From: JBCCBV01 sp039033855
GTDB lineage: Bacteria > Planctomycetota > Phycisphaerae > Phycisphaerales > Phycisphaeraceae
Assembly: GCA_039033855.1 (NCBI GenBank)
Contig: JBCCBV010000008.1
Coordinates: 60,239 to 124,238, forward strand
DNA: 64,000 nt
Direction of reading: 5' to 3'
Shown: positions 35,898-44,151 of the stretch, piece by piece
Position numbering within the stretch: position 1 is the stretch's first letter
How the letters are laid out: each line of letters opens with the position of its first letter
Notes under the pieces: model-generated
Seen by the model: the letters and a program-made list of their open reading frames with translations, nothing else
Told to the model about the DNA's origin: nothing
The model's database searches: none
Made by a program: the position numbers and the translations under genes

Positions 35898-37280
35898 TTA
35901 GCGGGTGCGGTGGAAGCCCGAGCCGTGGCCGGGGGAAGGGTGGGCGTTGCGGGCGGCGTCTTGCAGGGCGCCGGCGAGGTCGGCGACGTTTTGGAACGGG
36001 GGTCGCGACGGGTCGTTGGGTTGGAGGACTTCTCGCCGGAGCTGGGCCAGGCGGGAGCGGCTGGCGGGTTTGGGTTCGGGGGACACCAGGCCGCGGAGGT
36101 CGGGGTTGCGGTGGGGCTCGGGCATCTGGGTGGCGAGGGAGAACAGGTCGATCGCCGGGTCGATGCCGGGGAAGCAGCGCGAGAACACGGGCGAGGTCAG
36201 GTGCTTGCGTCGGCGGAGTCGGCGGAGGTCCGAGCCGATTTGCGAGGCGGAGAGCATGGAGTCGAAAATCTTGCCGAGCAAGGGGGCGTCGTGGACGGAT
36301 TCGCCGAAGCGGACGGCCGAGCCGAAGTCCACGATGCCGGCGCCGGCGGGGGTGGCCACGACGTTGTCGAGCCTTAGGTCCAGGTGCATCACCCGGGCGT
36401 GCTGGTGCAAGGCGAGCAGGACCTCGGCGAGTTCGGCGGCGAACTGCACGGCCGGGCGGGGGTGTCCACCCATGCGGAGCCAGGTCATGCCGATCTCCTG
36501 GGCGTAGCCGTGCTGGTCGGGGTGCATCCAAAGGAGTTGCGGGGTGCGGTTGACGACGGTGGGCGGCAGGTGCTCGGCGTTGATCTTGAGGAAGGCGGCC
36601 TCGCGCGTGAGCAGCACGGGGAAGACTTTTTGGATGAGCTTGCGGGCGTAGTTGCGGGCCTGGTCGGGGTGGGCGTCGGGCTGGTTGGCCAGGAGTTTTT
36701 GGGCGGTAATCTCGACCGACGGCACGCGTTTGACGACGGCCCAGCCGTGGGGCGCCTTGGGGGCGGGCTCGAGGGTTAGGTCGTAGGAAAAGCGTGCGGA
36801 TCGGCGGTGGGGCTGGTCGAGCCGTGTCTTGCGGACCAGCAGGCCTTGGGTGTGGCGTCGCCAGGGGCGGGCGGGTTCGAGGGCGCGGGGCGGGTCGGCG
36901 GCGAGGAAGCCCTCGGCTTGTTCGAGCGACTTCTGCCAGGCGGCGATCAGGCGGGGCTTGCGCGAAAGCAGCACGGCGCAGCCGCCCCAGCGGACGCGGT
37001 CGAACAGGGTGTCGAGGTCGTGCGGGCTGGGCGCATCGTGGACGGGCAACGCCACGGCGTCGGCCTGGCCGGCTTCGGCGAACGAGCGGACCGAGCACGC
37101 CAGGCGGTCGGGGTCGTTGTCGAGCTTGTAGAGGAGCCGCCTGGCCAGCGCGTCGCGCTTGGTGCTGTGCCAGGCGTCGTGCATGCCGATTTGCGAGGCG
37201 CCGTCGGGCGGCGCGATGGGCTCGATGTCCAGCTCGCGCGGCGCGGGGTCGGCGCGGCGGTGTCGGGCACGGCTGAACAT
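35898..37280 (-). CDS. Kinase-fold protein with N-terminal extension
   Basis: A 460-residue protein. The first 120 residues have no recognised domain (DPDRLACSVRSFAEAGQADA...). The rest has a Ser/Thr- or LPS-kinase-like fold: GWAVVKRVPSVE, a helix with REAAFLK, LLWMHPDQHGYAQEIGMTWL, the catalytic loop VMHLDLRLDNVV near residue 300, and the metal loop GIVDFGSAVRFGES. The HLD and DFG residues are intact, so it may be active. Placed between the Wzc-like gene and the WaaP-like gene. It could modify a lipid-linked sugar or act as a regulatory kinase. Confidence 0.78.
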   Translation of the reverse strand: MFSRARHRRADPAPRELDIEPIAPPDGASQIGMHDAWHSTKRDALARRLLYKLDNDPDRLACSVRSFAEAGQADAVALPVHDAPSPHDLDTLFDRVRWGGCAVLLSRKPRLIAAWQKSLEQAEGFLAADPPRALEPARPWRRHTQGLLVRKTRLDQPHRRSARFSYDLTLEPAPKAPHGWAVVKRVPSVEITAQKLLANQPDAHPDQARNYARKLIQKVFPVLLTREAAFLKINAEHLPPTVVNRTPQLLWMHPDQHGYAQEIGMTWLRMGGHPRPAVQFAAELAEVLLALHQHARVMHLDLRLDNVVATPAGAGIVDFGSAVRFGESVHDAPLLGKIFDSMLSASQIGSDLRRLRRRKHLTSPVFSRCFPGIDPAIDLFSLATQMPEPHRNPDLRGLVSPEPKPASRSRLAQLRREVLQPNDPSRPPFQNVADLAGALQDAARNAHPSPGHGSGFHRTR

Positions 37281-37339
37281 GGCGTCAGGGTAGGGGATGG
37301 GCGCCGACGGGCGGGGCGCGGGGCGGGCGCGGTCGGGGC

Positions 37340-40300
37340 TCAGTCCGGGTCGCGCCGGGGAGGCTTCGACGCGGAGATCTGCTGATCGACCCAGGGGTCC
37401 AGGGCGCGGTCGAGGTCGTCGTTGGGCGGGCGGTTGGAGGGCATGACGGGCGAGAGGCCGGGTTCCACGCCGGGCTCGGTGGCGGAGGGGAGCACGGCGG
37501 AAGGATCCCCGGGGAGGAGGTCGTTCGGGTCGGGGTCGAGGATCGGGCCGAATACCGGGCCGAGGTGCGATGGGTCGTGGGCCAACGGCTGGAGGTGGTG
37601 GTCGGGCGCCGGGGGGTGGTCGAGGTCGAGTTCGGCGTGGGGGTCGGGGTCACGCTCGGCGTCGGCGGGCGGGTCGGCTTCGACGAGCGCCGGGATGGGT
37701 GGGCTGGCCGGTCGTTTTTGGCCGTCGGAGGCGGCGCGGCGTTCGGCGAGCTCTTGGAAGACCTCGCGCTGGAGGCGCTGGGCCTCTCGCCGGGCGGACT
37801 CGGCGGCGTCGGGCGTGGGGGGGGCAGGGTCTGCGGGGTCGGACGCGGCGAAAGCCGCGTCGCTTCGTGACTCCCCTGCATCGCCCGGGGGGACCGCAGC
37901 GGCGGCGGCGACGGGCACAGGCGACAGGTCGACGGGTGGGACTTCCGGGCGGAACGAAGCGCGGTCCGATTGTTCTGTCGTTCTGGGGAAATCGAGCTCG
38001 TCGAGCAGGCTGTCGTCGGGGAAGGGTTTGAGCGATCGGCGGTCGGCCATGGCCGAAGCGAAGATGCCCGAGCCGCGGGCGGCGTCTTGGCCGGTGGCCA
38101 CGGCGTCTTGGACGTCGGCGGGCTCGGCGTGGACGTGCTTGGCCTGGGCGCGGTTGAACACGACGCCCAGGATGTTGGCGCCGGCGACGCGGAGCTTGGC
38201 CAGGGTCTGATCGACGCGGGCCTGGGTCGCGCCGCGTTTGACCACCAACACGGCGGCGTCGGCGGCGGAGGCGGCGGCGAGCGGGCCTACGCCGTGCGAA
38301 GACGTTCCGGCGTCGATGAGAACCAGGCTGTGGTCGTGCTCGGCTTGTTGGAGGACCTGGCCGAGGCGCTGGGCGGACAGGCGGGCGGCGTCGCCGGGCT
38401 GTTGGGTGACCGAGGCGAGCACGGCGAGGTTGTGCAGCCGGGTTTCGAACCGGCAGTGGGCCAGGGGTTTGCCGTCGAGCACGCCGGGCAGCCCGGTGCG
38501 TTGGGCTCCGCCGGCGTGATAGAGGTCGAGTTCGTCCTGTTCGATGACGTGCAGGCGTTGCATGGCGTCGTCGACCGAGTCGGTGTCCGGGCCGGTGGAA
38601 AGGCCGGCGACATCGACGAGGAGCACGGTTCGGCCGGCCGCGGCCAGGGACACGGCCACGCCGACGGACAGCGAGGTGGCGCCGGCTTCGGGTCCGACCC
38701 CGAGGATGGCGATGGACCGGGCGCCCTGGGCTTGCGAGGCGGCCTCGATCATGGCGCGGGCTTCGTGCACGGCGCCGGCGCCGAGCCGTCGGGTCTCGGG
38801 CTGGTCCTCGTCGAGTTGCGGGAGCTGGCCGAGCAGAGGCGCGGCCCGGCGGGCGAAGTCGTTCTCGCGAGCGCGACGGATGCGGTCGTCGCAAGCAAGC
38901 CCGAGCAGGCCGAGGGCGAAGGTGGCTCCGAACCCGGCGAGGAACAAGACCGCAGCGAACGCGACGCGGTCGGGTTCGATCACAGAAACGACAATGGCCG
39001 GGGCGGGGTCGGCGGCGCGCAAAGCGACGGCCGGAACCGGGGCCTGCTCGAGGCGAAAGCGGGCTTCAGCCAGCCGTTCGGCGGTGCGCTGGGCGTCGGC
39101 TCCGGCGCGGGCCAGTTCGGCGGCGGCGCGGGCGTGACGCGCGGCCTCGGCCTGGAGGGCGCTGCGCTCGGCGGACCAGCGGTCGGCCAGGGCGTCGAGC
39201 TCGCCGGCGGCGACCCAGACCGCGGGGCCTTGCGGGGCGCCCATCAACGCGGGATCGACCCGGCGGGCTTTCGACAGCACGGCGTCAAGGGCGGACCGGT
39301 GGGTGTCGAGCTCGGCTTGGAACTCGGCCTGCTGGGCGGCGAGCGCGTCGCTCAGCGCCGCGCGGACGCGTACGGCCTGCTGCTGGAGTTCTTGGGAATA
39401 CGAGGGGAACAGTTCGGCCAACAGGCGGGCGGGCGCAGGGGCGGCTGCACGCGACGGGCGGTTGGAGGAGACCGGGCTCACAGAGCCCGGCTCGCGGGGC
39501 GTCATCGGTGCGGCGCTTTTGGAGAAGGCTTCGAGCGCGGCGGCGGCCCGGCGGTGCTGGTCGAGGGCTCGTTGGACGCTGGGGTCTTGCACGGCCAGGG
39601 CGCGGAGGGCGGAGGGCGCCTCGGGGTGGTCGGGATGGAGCGCCGCGGCGCGCAGGGCCGGGCGGGCGTCGCGCAGGTCGCGGAGGCGCTGGGTGAGGAC
39701 ATCGATTCGGGCGCGAGCCTGCTGCTGGGCGCGGGCGGGGTCGGAGGGGGATGCGGAGGCGGGGCTGCTTCCGGGGGCCGAACTACTTCCGGGGGAGCGG
39801 AGGTTGGCGAGGTGTGCGGTCTGCTGATCGAACTCGGCTTCGAGGGCGGACACGGCCTCGCGTCGGTCTTGGGCGGCTTGGGCGAGCGCGTGGGCGCGGG
39901 CCAGGGGGTCGGCTGCGGTGTAGCGGGCGAGGGTGGCGCGGGCCTGGTCGATGGCGGCCTCGGGGGTGCGGGCCCGGATGCGGAGTTCGAGGCTGGTGGG
40001 CGTGGGACGGAGCGCGGTGGCGTTGGGCGCGGGGGCCAGGTCGAGATAAGCGCCGAGGCGGGCGGCCAGACGGGCGAAGGGGTTGGCCTGGCGGGCCGAC
40101 TGTTCAGGCGGGAGCGCTTCGCGCAGGGTCTGGTGCTGGGCTTGGATGGCGGCGTCGATGTCGGATGTCGGCCGGTCTGGGGAGCCGCCGGGCGAAGCGG
40201 GGCCGGTGAGCGGCAGGAATCGGAGCGAAGCGCGGGCCTGGTGCAGGTCGGCCGGGGCGAAGTAGCCGGCGAGGGCCTGGGCGACGCCAACCACCGCGGC

Positions 40301-40681
40301 GCCGGCGAGGGCGTAGCGGGTTCGGCCTGTCCACCGTCGGCAGAGGCGGGCCCAGAGGGTGGGCGGGGTCCAGCCGGGGGGGGTTACCGGCGACGGTTGA
40401 GCCGGGGCGGGGTTGTAATGGGCCAGGGCGCCTTCGGGTTGGCGCGGGTCGCTGTTGCGCGGATCGGAGGTCCGGGAGTCGGGCATCCGGGGGTCGGGCA
40501 TCCGGGGGTCGGGCATCCGGGGGTCGGGGGTGAGGGGGACCAGTAGCGACGACGGCGGGTCTACCTCGTGGTGCCCGGGGCGTTTGAGACCGCGGGGAGT
40601 GCCGGTCGATCCGGGGGTGCTTCCGAGGGTGCTTCCGGGGGGGCTTCCGGGGGGGGTGGGGTCGGGTGTGGGCGGGGTCAT
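37340..40681 (-). CDS. Wzc/CapB-like polysaccharide co-polymerase with degenerate P-loop
   Basis: A 1113-residue inner-membrane protein from ATG 40681. The N-terminal Pro-rich region contains a four-copy MPDPR-type repeat. Anchor 1 is at about 120-140, followed by a long periplasmic coiled coil (about 170-560) and anchor 2 (about 570-595, VAFAAVLFLAGFGATFALG). The cytoplasmic BY-kinase-like domain begins near 650. Its Walker A reads GVGPEAGATSLSVG, without the usual Lys, while VLLVDVAGLS and SLVLIDAGTSS (Walker A'/B positions) remain. A roughly 250-residue Pro/Asp/Glu-rich tail has no Tyr cluster. So a chain-length regulator without normal kinase chemistry is likely. Families B, F and H repeats lie inside it. 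Confidence 0.85.
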   Translation of the reverse strand: MTPPTPDPTPPGSPPGSTLGSTPGSTGTPRGLKRPGHHEVDPPSSLLVPLTPDPRMPDPRMPDPRMPDSRTSDPRNSDPRQPEGALAHYNPAPAQPSPVTPPGWTPPTLWARLCRRWTGRTRYALAGAAVVGVAQALAGYFAPADLHQARASLRFLPLTGPASPGGSPDRPTSDIDAAIQAQHQTLREALPPEQSARQANPFARLAARLGAYLDLAPAPNATALRPTPTSLELRIRARTPEAAIDQARATLARYTAADPLARAHALAQAAQDRREAVSALEAEFDQQTAHLANLRSPGSSSAPGSSPASASPSDPARAQQQARARIDVLTQRLRDLRDARPALRAAALHPDHPEAPSALRALAVQDPSVQRALDQHRRAAAALEAFSKSAAPMTPREPGSVSPVSSNRPSRAAAPAPARLLAELFPSYSQELQQQAVRVRAALSDALAAQQAEFQAELDTHRSALDAVLSKARRVDPALMGAPQGPAVWVAAGELDALADRWSAERSALQAEAARHARAAAELARAGADAQRTAERLAEARFRLEQAPVPAVALRAADPAPAIVVSVIEPDRVAFAAVLFLAGFGATFALGLLGLACDDRIRRARENDFARRAAPLLGQLPQLDEDQPETRRLGAGAVHEARAMIEAASQAQGARSIAILGVGPEAGATSLSVGVAVSLAAAGRTVLLVDVAGLSTGPDTDSVDDAMQRLHVIEQDELDLYHAGGAQRTGLPGVLDGKPLAHCRFETRLHNLAVLASVTQQPGDAARLSAQRLGQVLQQAEHDHSLVLIDAGTSSHGVGPLAAASAADAAVLVVKRGATQARVDQTLAKLRVAGANILGVVFNRAQAKHVHAEPADVQDAVATGQDAARGSGIFASAMADRRSLKPFPDDSLLDELDFPRTTEQSDRASFRPEVPPVDLSPVPVAAAAAVPPGDAGESRSDAAFAASDPADPAPPTPDAAESARREAQRLQREVFQELAERRAASDGQKRPASPPIPALVEADPPADAERDPDPHAELDLDHPPAPDHHLQPLAHDPSHLGPVFGPILDPDPNDLLPGDPSAVLPSATEPGVEPGLSPVMPSNRPPNDDLDRALDPWVDQQISASKPPRRDPD
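37841..37869. repeat. Family F4 repeat inside the Wzc-like gene
   Basis: GGACGCGGCGAAAGCCGCGT then CGCTTCGTG, read in the minus frame as part of GESRSDAAFAASDPAD in the disordered tail. Confidence 0.8.
39470..39496. repeat. Family B4 palindrome inside the Wzc-like gene
   Basis: ACCGGGCTCACAGAGCCCGG with flanks, encoding REPGSVSPVS on the minus strand in the coiled-coil region. This register differs from those used in folP and ddl. Confidence 0.92.
40481..40525. repeat. 15-bp tandem repeat encoding MPDPR units
   Basis: Three perfect copies of GGGCATCCGGGGGTC plus a degenerate partial copy at 40470-40480, in the N-terminal Pro-rich segment of the Wzc-like protein. Copy number is likely to vary by slippage. 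Confidence 0.95.
40601..40665. repeat. Family H units at the 5' end of the Wzc-like gene
   Basis: GATCCGGGGGTGCTTCCGAG followed by GGTGCTTCCGGGGGGGCTTC; four units encoding PPGSPPGSTLGSTPGSTG on the minus strand. Confidence 0.88.
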
Positions 40682-40797
40682 GGCGCGACGTTCCGTGTCG
40701 GGTCGGCCGGCGAGCGGGGGCCGGGCGAACATGGGTCACGTTATCAGGCGGGCGGAAGGAGGCGGGAGTCCGCGCAGGGAACCAGAGAGCGCAGAAG

Positions 40798-41168
40798 ACA
40801 GGATGAACCGGATGGGGAAGGGATCGGAGGCGGAAGAGAAAGGGACGGGTGGAGATCGATAGTTAGCCCCGGGCTTTGCCCGGGGGTGCGTATGGAGGGC
40901 GGCGGGGGTGCATCGGAGGGACACACAGCCGGTTCTTTGAGAATCCCCGGGCGGAGCCCGGGGCTAAAGCACAACGTGACGTACGGAGCACATCACGGGC
41001 GAGACGCCCGTGCCAACGACAGAGCTGCGGTCGTCGCGGAGCACGGCGCAGGTTGACCGGGTTCACAGAACCCGGCTCGCGGGGCATGTCAAGCCGGGTG
41101 TGCGGAACCCCTCACCCGGTTCGACGGCGAAAACGCGTCGAACCGCCCTCTCCCCAAGGCGAGGGCGA
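40798..41168. repeat. Six-element repeat mosaic G5-D3-D4-A7-B5-C3
   Basis: The 650-base gap 40682-41331 has no gene. G5 40798-40827, D3 40863-40886 and its inverted partner D4 40943-40968, A7 40991-41018, B5 41056-41082, C3 41109-41168. Five families occur within 370 bases, with spacers of 20-60 bases. It separates the Wzc-like start from the phosphofructokinase end. Confidence 0.88.
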
Positions 41169-41331
41169 CAGAAGCGCGACGTCACAGCCAGACCGGGCAT
41201 ACGGCGTAGGTCGAGAAGGATCGCAGCATCCGGCTCGCGGGGGTTGGCGCGCGGGCCGACGGGAAGGGCTGGCCGACAATCCTCGCCATGCGATACTCAT
41301 TTCTCTGAGAATCCAGAAGGTTTGTGGGCAC

Positions 41332-42558
41332 TCAAAGGGTTTCGATGACCGGCAGCGGGCCGACCAGGGGCAGGGCGTAGTGCTTGAAGTCTTCGGTGAT
41401 GTTGTTGTCGCCGGTGACGTAGGACGTGGGCAGGTGCTTGGTCTTGGCGGCGATGTCGATGACGGGCACGAGCTTGTAGTCGACGGCGTAGTTCTCGCCG
41501 GGGCCGGGGGTGCTGGTGCGGACGATGGCGATGCTGCCGGACTCGGCGCCGTCGAGCGCGGCGCGGGCGGCGGCGCGTGAGGAGGCGCGGGCCTCGCGCT
41601 GGTCGACGGGCGAGGCGCATCCGACGAAGGAGCGCTGGAGGTAGCCGAAGGTGTCGGCGCGGACGCGGACCTTCTCGCTTGCCCCGGACTTTTGAGCGAA
41701 GTAGTTTTTCACGGCGGTGGCGAGCGCATCGCCCAGGGCGCCGGTGCCGGAGAGCTGGACGTTGCCGTGGGCGTCTTTCTCAATCGCCTGGCCGGCTTTT
41801 TCGGCGAGGACCGAGGCGACCGGGGCGCCGGTGGCGTCGTGGATGCCTTCGGACACGGCGATGAGGCACCGGCCGAGTCGGCGGTAGGTTTCTTCGACAT
41901 CGGCGCAGAACTGGTCGAAGTCGAAGGCGACTTCGGGCACGTAGACGAGGTGCGGGCCGTCGGTGGTGCCTTCGCGCCGGCCGAGCATGCTGGCGGCGGT
42001 GAGGAATCCGGCGTGGCGGCCCATGACGACATCGACCTTGATGCCGGGCAGCGCGGCGTTGTCGAGGTTGTCGCCCATGAAGGCTTGCGCGACGAACTTG
42101 GCCGCGGAGCCGTAGCCGGGCGTGTGGTCGTTGACCATGAGGTCGTTGTCGACGGTCTTGGGGCAGTGGACGGCGTGGAGCTCGTAGCCGGAGTCCTTGG
42201 CCATTTCGGCGACGATGCGGCAGGTGTCGGACGAGTCGTTTCCGCCGATGTAGAAGAAGTAGCGGACGTCGCGTTTCTTGAGGTGGTCGAGGATTTGTTC
42301 GCAGTAGTCGGCGTCGGGCTTATCGCGCGAGGAGCCCAGGCCGGAGGAGGGCGTGTCGGCCAGGCGGTCGAGTCGGTCCTGGGGCAAGGCGCCGAGGTCG
42401 ATGAAGTCGTCGGCCTTGATGCCTGCGACGGCGTGGCGTGCGCCGAGGATCTGGCCGGTGAAGCCCGCGGCCTGGAGGCCTTCGACGACGCCGACGGCGG
42501 ACTGGTTGATGACGGCGGTGGGGCCGCCGGATTGGCCGATGACGGCGTTGCCTGCCAT
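41332..42558 (-). CDS. 6-phosphofructokinase, predicted PPi-dependent
   Basis: A 408-residue glycolytic enzyme for fructose-6-phosphate to fructose-1,6-bisphosphate. The donor-site motif YFFYIGGNDSSDT (105-108) has Asp where ATP enzymes have the second Gly of GGDG, and CPKTVDND (132-139) has the Lys seen in PPi-PFKs. The pair is the accepted diagnostic for PPi use. Other family lines: VVMGRHAGFLTA, and FGYLQRS near the C-terminus. A PPi-PFK can run in both directions. Start at 42558, MAGNAVIGQSGGPTAVIN, with GAGGAGAA upstream. Fits with hppA in a PPi-based economy. I leave the symbol blank because pfkA and pfp are both used. Confidence 0.92.
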   Translation of the reverse strand: MAGNAVIGQSGGPTAVINQSAVGVVEGLQAAGFTGQILGARHAVAGIKADDFIDLGALPQDRLDRLADTPSSGLGSSRDKPDADYCEQILDHLKKRDVRYFFYIGGNDSSDTCRIVAEMAKDSGYELHAVHCPKTVDNDLMVNDHTPGYGSAAKFVAQAFMGDNLDNAALPGIKVDVVMGRHAGFLTAASMLGRREGTTDGPHLVYVPEVAFDFDQFCADVEETYRRLGRCLIAVSEGIHDATGAPVASVLAEKAGQAIEKDAHGNVQLSGTGALGDALATAVKNYFAQKSGASEKVRVRADTFGYLQRSFVGCASPVDQREARASSRAAARAALDGAESGSIAIVRTSTPGPGENYAVDYKLVPVIDIAAKTKHLPTSYVTGDNNITEDFKHYALPLVGPLPVIETL

Positions 42559-42743
42559 GGGGTTCTCCTCGGGGGTGGTGTGGGGGGAGAGTGTACGGAA
42601 AGGGATGTGGCGAGGGTTAGCCGGCCGAAGCTAGAAAGAACCAATCCGCATCGATTTTTCGCGGGGGTGTGACAGGCTTCTTATGTGCGGCCGGTAAATT
42701 CGCAAGTGGCATCCTCCACCCCATTTTCGAGGGAAAGACAAAC

Positions 42744-44036
42744 ATGCGAATCCCCACCGCTCTGTGCGCGACCGCCGCGCTGTCCTGCGCCTTTGCGTCC
42801 ACATTGCTCGCAAGCGAGCTCACGCTGCTGACCGAAAAACTGATCGACCCGGATGGCGCCCCCTTCGATCAATTTGGCGAAGAGGTTGCGGTGAGTGGTG
42901 ACTATTTGCTGGTGGGAAGTCCGTTTGATGGTGTCTTGGGACGCCAGTCCGGTTCTGCCTCGCTGTTTGACCGCACAACGGGCCAGAAACTGTTCACCCT
43001 GACTGCACCTGACGGGCGCGAAGGCGATCGTTTTGGCGTGTCTCTTGCGATCGACGGCGACACGATCATCATCGGCGCACCGGAGAAGAAGGGGCTGGGG
43101 GGCGAAGAAACGGGCGGGGCCATCTACTTTTTTGACGCCGTGACGGGTGCGCACCAGCGCACCATCACCGCCCCAGGCGGAACACCAGAAGACAACTTTG
43201 GCGTCGACATTGCCATCGACGACGGATTGGCTGTGGTCGGTGCGTTTCGCGAGAACGGACCCGATACAGATACAGGGGCGGCATACCTCTTCGATGTGAG
43301 TAGTGGTACGCAACTCCGCCGATTCGAGGCGGAATCACCCAGAGCCAATGATCGGTACGGGTTATCCGTGGATATCGATGACCGACGGGTTCTTGTGGGA
43401 AGTCCCAACGAAGCTGTGGGAGCTGACGGAGTCGCGGGCGCCACGTACGTGTATGACGCGTTATCCGGTGCGCAGATCGCACGGCTCACCGTGTCCGATG
43501 GGGTGTTTGACTTCGATAACACGGAAGACTTCGGCTTCTCGGTAGCGATCGATGGGGACACTGCATTGATTGGAGAAGGGTCCGTGAATAGCGCATCTGG
43601 GACCACCAACTCGGGAGCAGCACACCTGTTCGATCTCTCTTCCTACACCTTGATTGCGAGCATTGACGGGCCCTCGGGTCTGCAAAACGAGTTCTTCGGT
43701 CGTTTCGTTGCCTTGGACGACGGCATCGCGGCCGTGTCGGCGGCGGAAGGTCGCGACCAGCCGGAGGGTGCGGGGGTTGTTTATCTGTACGACGCAAGCA
43801 CCGGCACCTTGCTGCAACAGCTTGAAGCGTTCGATGCAGCGCGTGACGACGGCTTCGGCGTTGGCTTGGCTCTGGATGACGGCGAGTTGTTTGTCGGGGC
43901 ATTCACCGATGGGTTTGACGTAAACGGGACGTTCCGTTCCCAACAGGGCTCGGTGTACCGTTACGTGGTGCCCGAACCCGCGACGGGCGTGGTGCTCGCG
44001 CTGGGTGGTGTGGCGGCCTGCCGACGCAGGCGCTGA
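42744..44036 (+). CDS. Secreted FG-GAP beta-propeller protein with PEP-CTERM tail
   Basis: A 430-residue exported protein: signal peptide about 1-24, then seven FG-GAP-like blades, each with the F-G-x-x-V/L-A-I-D-G-D-x-x-x-x-G-A pattern (FGVSLAIDGDTIIIGAPE, FGVDIAIDDGLAVVGAFR, FGFSVAIDGDTALIGEGS, and so on). It ends VPEPATGVVLALGGVAACRRRR, a PEP-CTERM sorting signal. Integrin-type blades usually bind Ca2+ and act in adhesion or matrix. GAGGGAAAGAC lies upstream of the ATG. The codons use A/T at position three more than the neighbours, so the gene may have been acquired or be under different constraint. Confidence 0.9.
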   Translation: MRIPTALCATAALSCAFASTLLASELTLLTEKLIDPDGAPFDQFGEEVAVSGDYLLVGSPFDGVLGRQSGSASLFDRTTGQKLFTLTAPDGREGDRFGVSLAIDGDTIIIGAPEKKGLGGEETGGAIYFFDAVTGAHQRTITAPGGTPEDNFGVDIAIDDGLAVVGAFRENGPDTDTGAAYLFDVSSGTQLRRFEAESPRANDRYGLSVDIDDRRVLVGSPNEAVGADGVAGATYVYDALSGAQIARLTVSDGVFDFDNTEDFGFSVAIDGDTALIGEGSVNSASGTTNSGAAHLFDLSSYTLIASIDGPSGLQNEFFGRFVALDDGIAAVSAAEGRDQPEGAGVVYLYDASTGTLLQQLEAFDAARDDGFGVGLALDDGELFVGAFTDGFDVNGTFRSQQGSVYRYVVPEPATGVVLALGGVAACRRRR

Positions 44037-44151
44037 GGTGCGTAGCGACAAGCTGCGCGACAGAGGCATACAGAGCCGTTGAGCCCATGCCTGGTGCGTG
44101 CAGGAACGTCCGAGGCTTCCCCGTTGCGGCGGCGGGCTAGGATCGGGGCTG

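Noticed and set aside
37970..40546. Plus-strand open frame of 858 codons opposite the Wzc-like gene
   Set aside because: Shadow frame; Gly/Ala-rich without domains, while the minus frame has clear membrane and coiled-coil segments.
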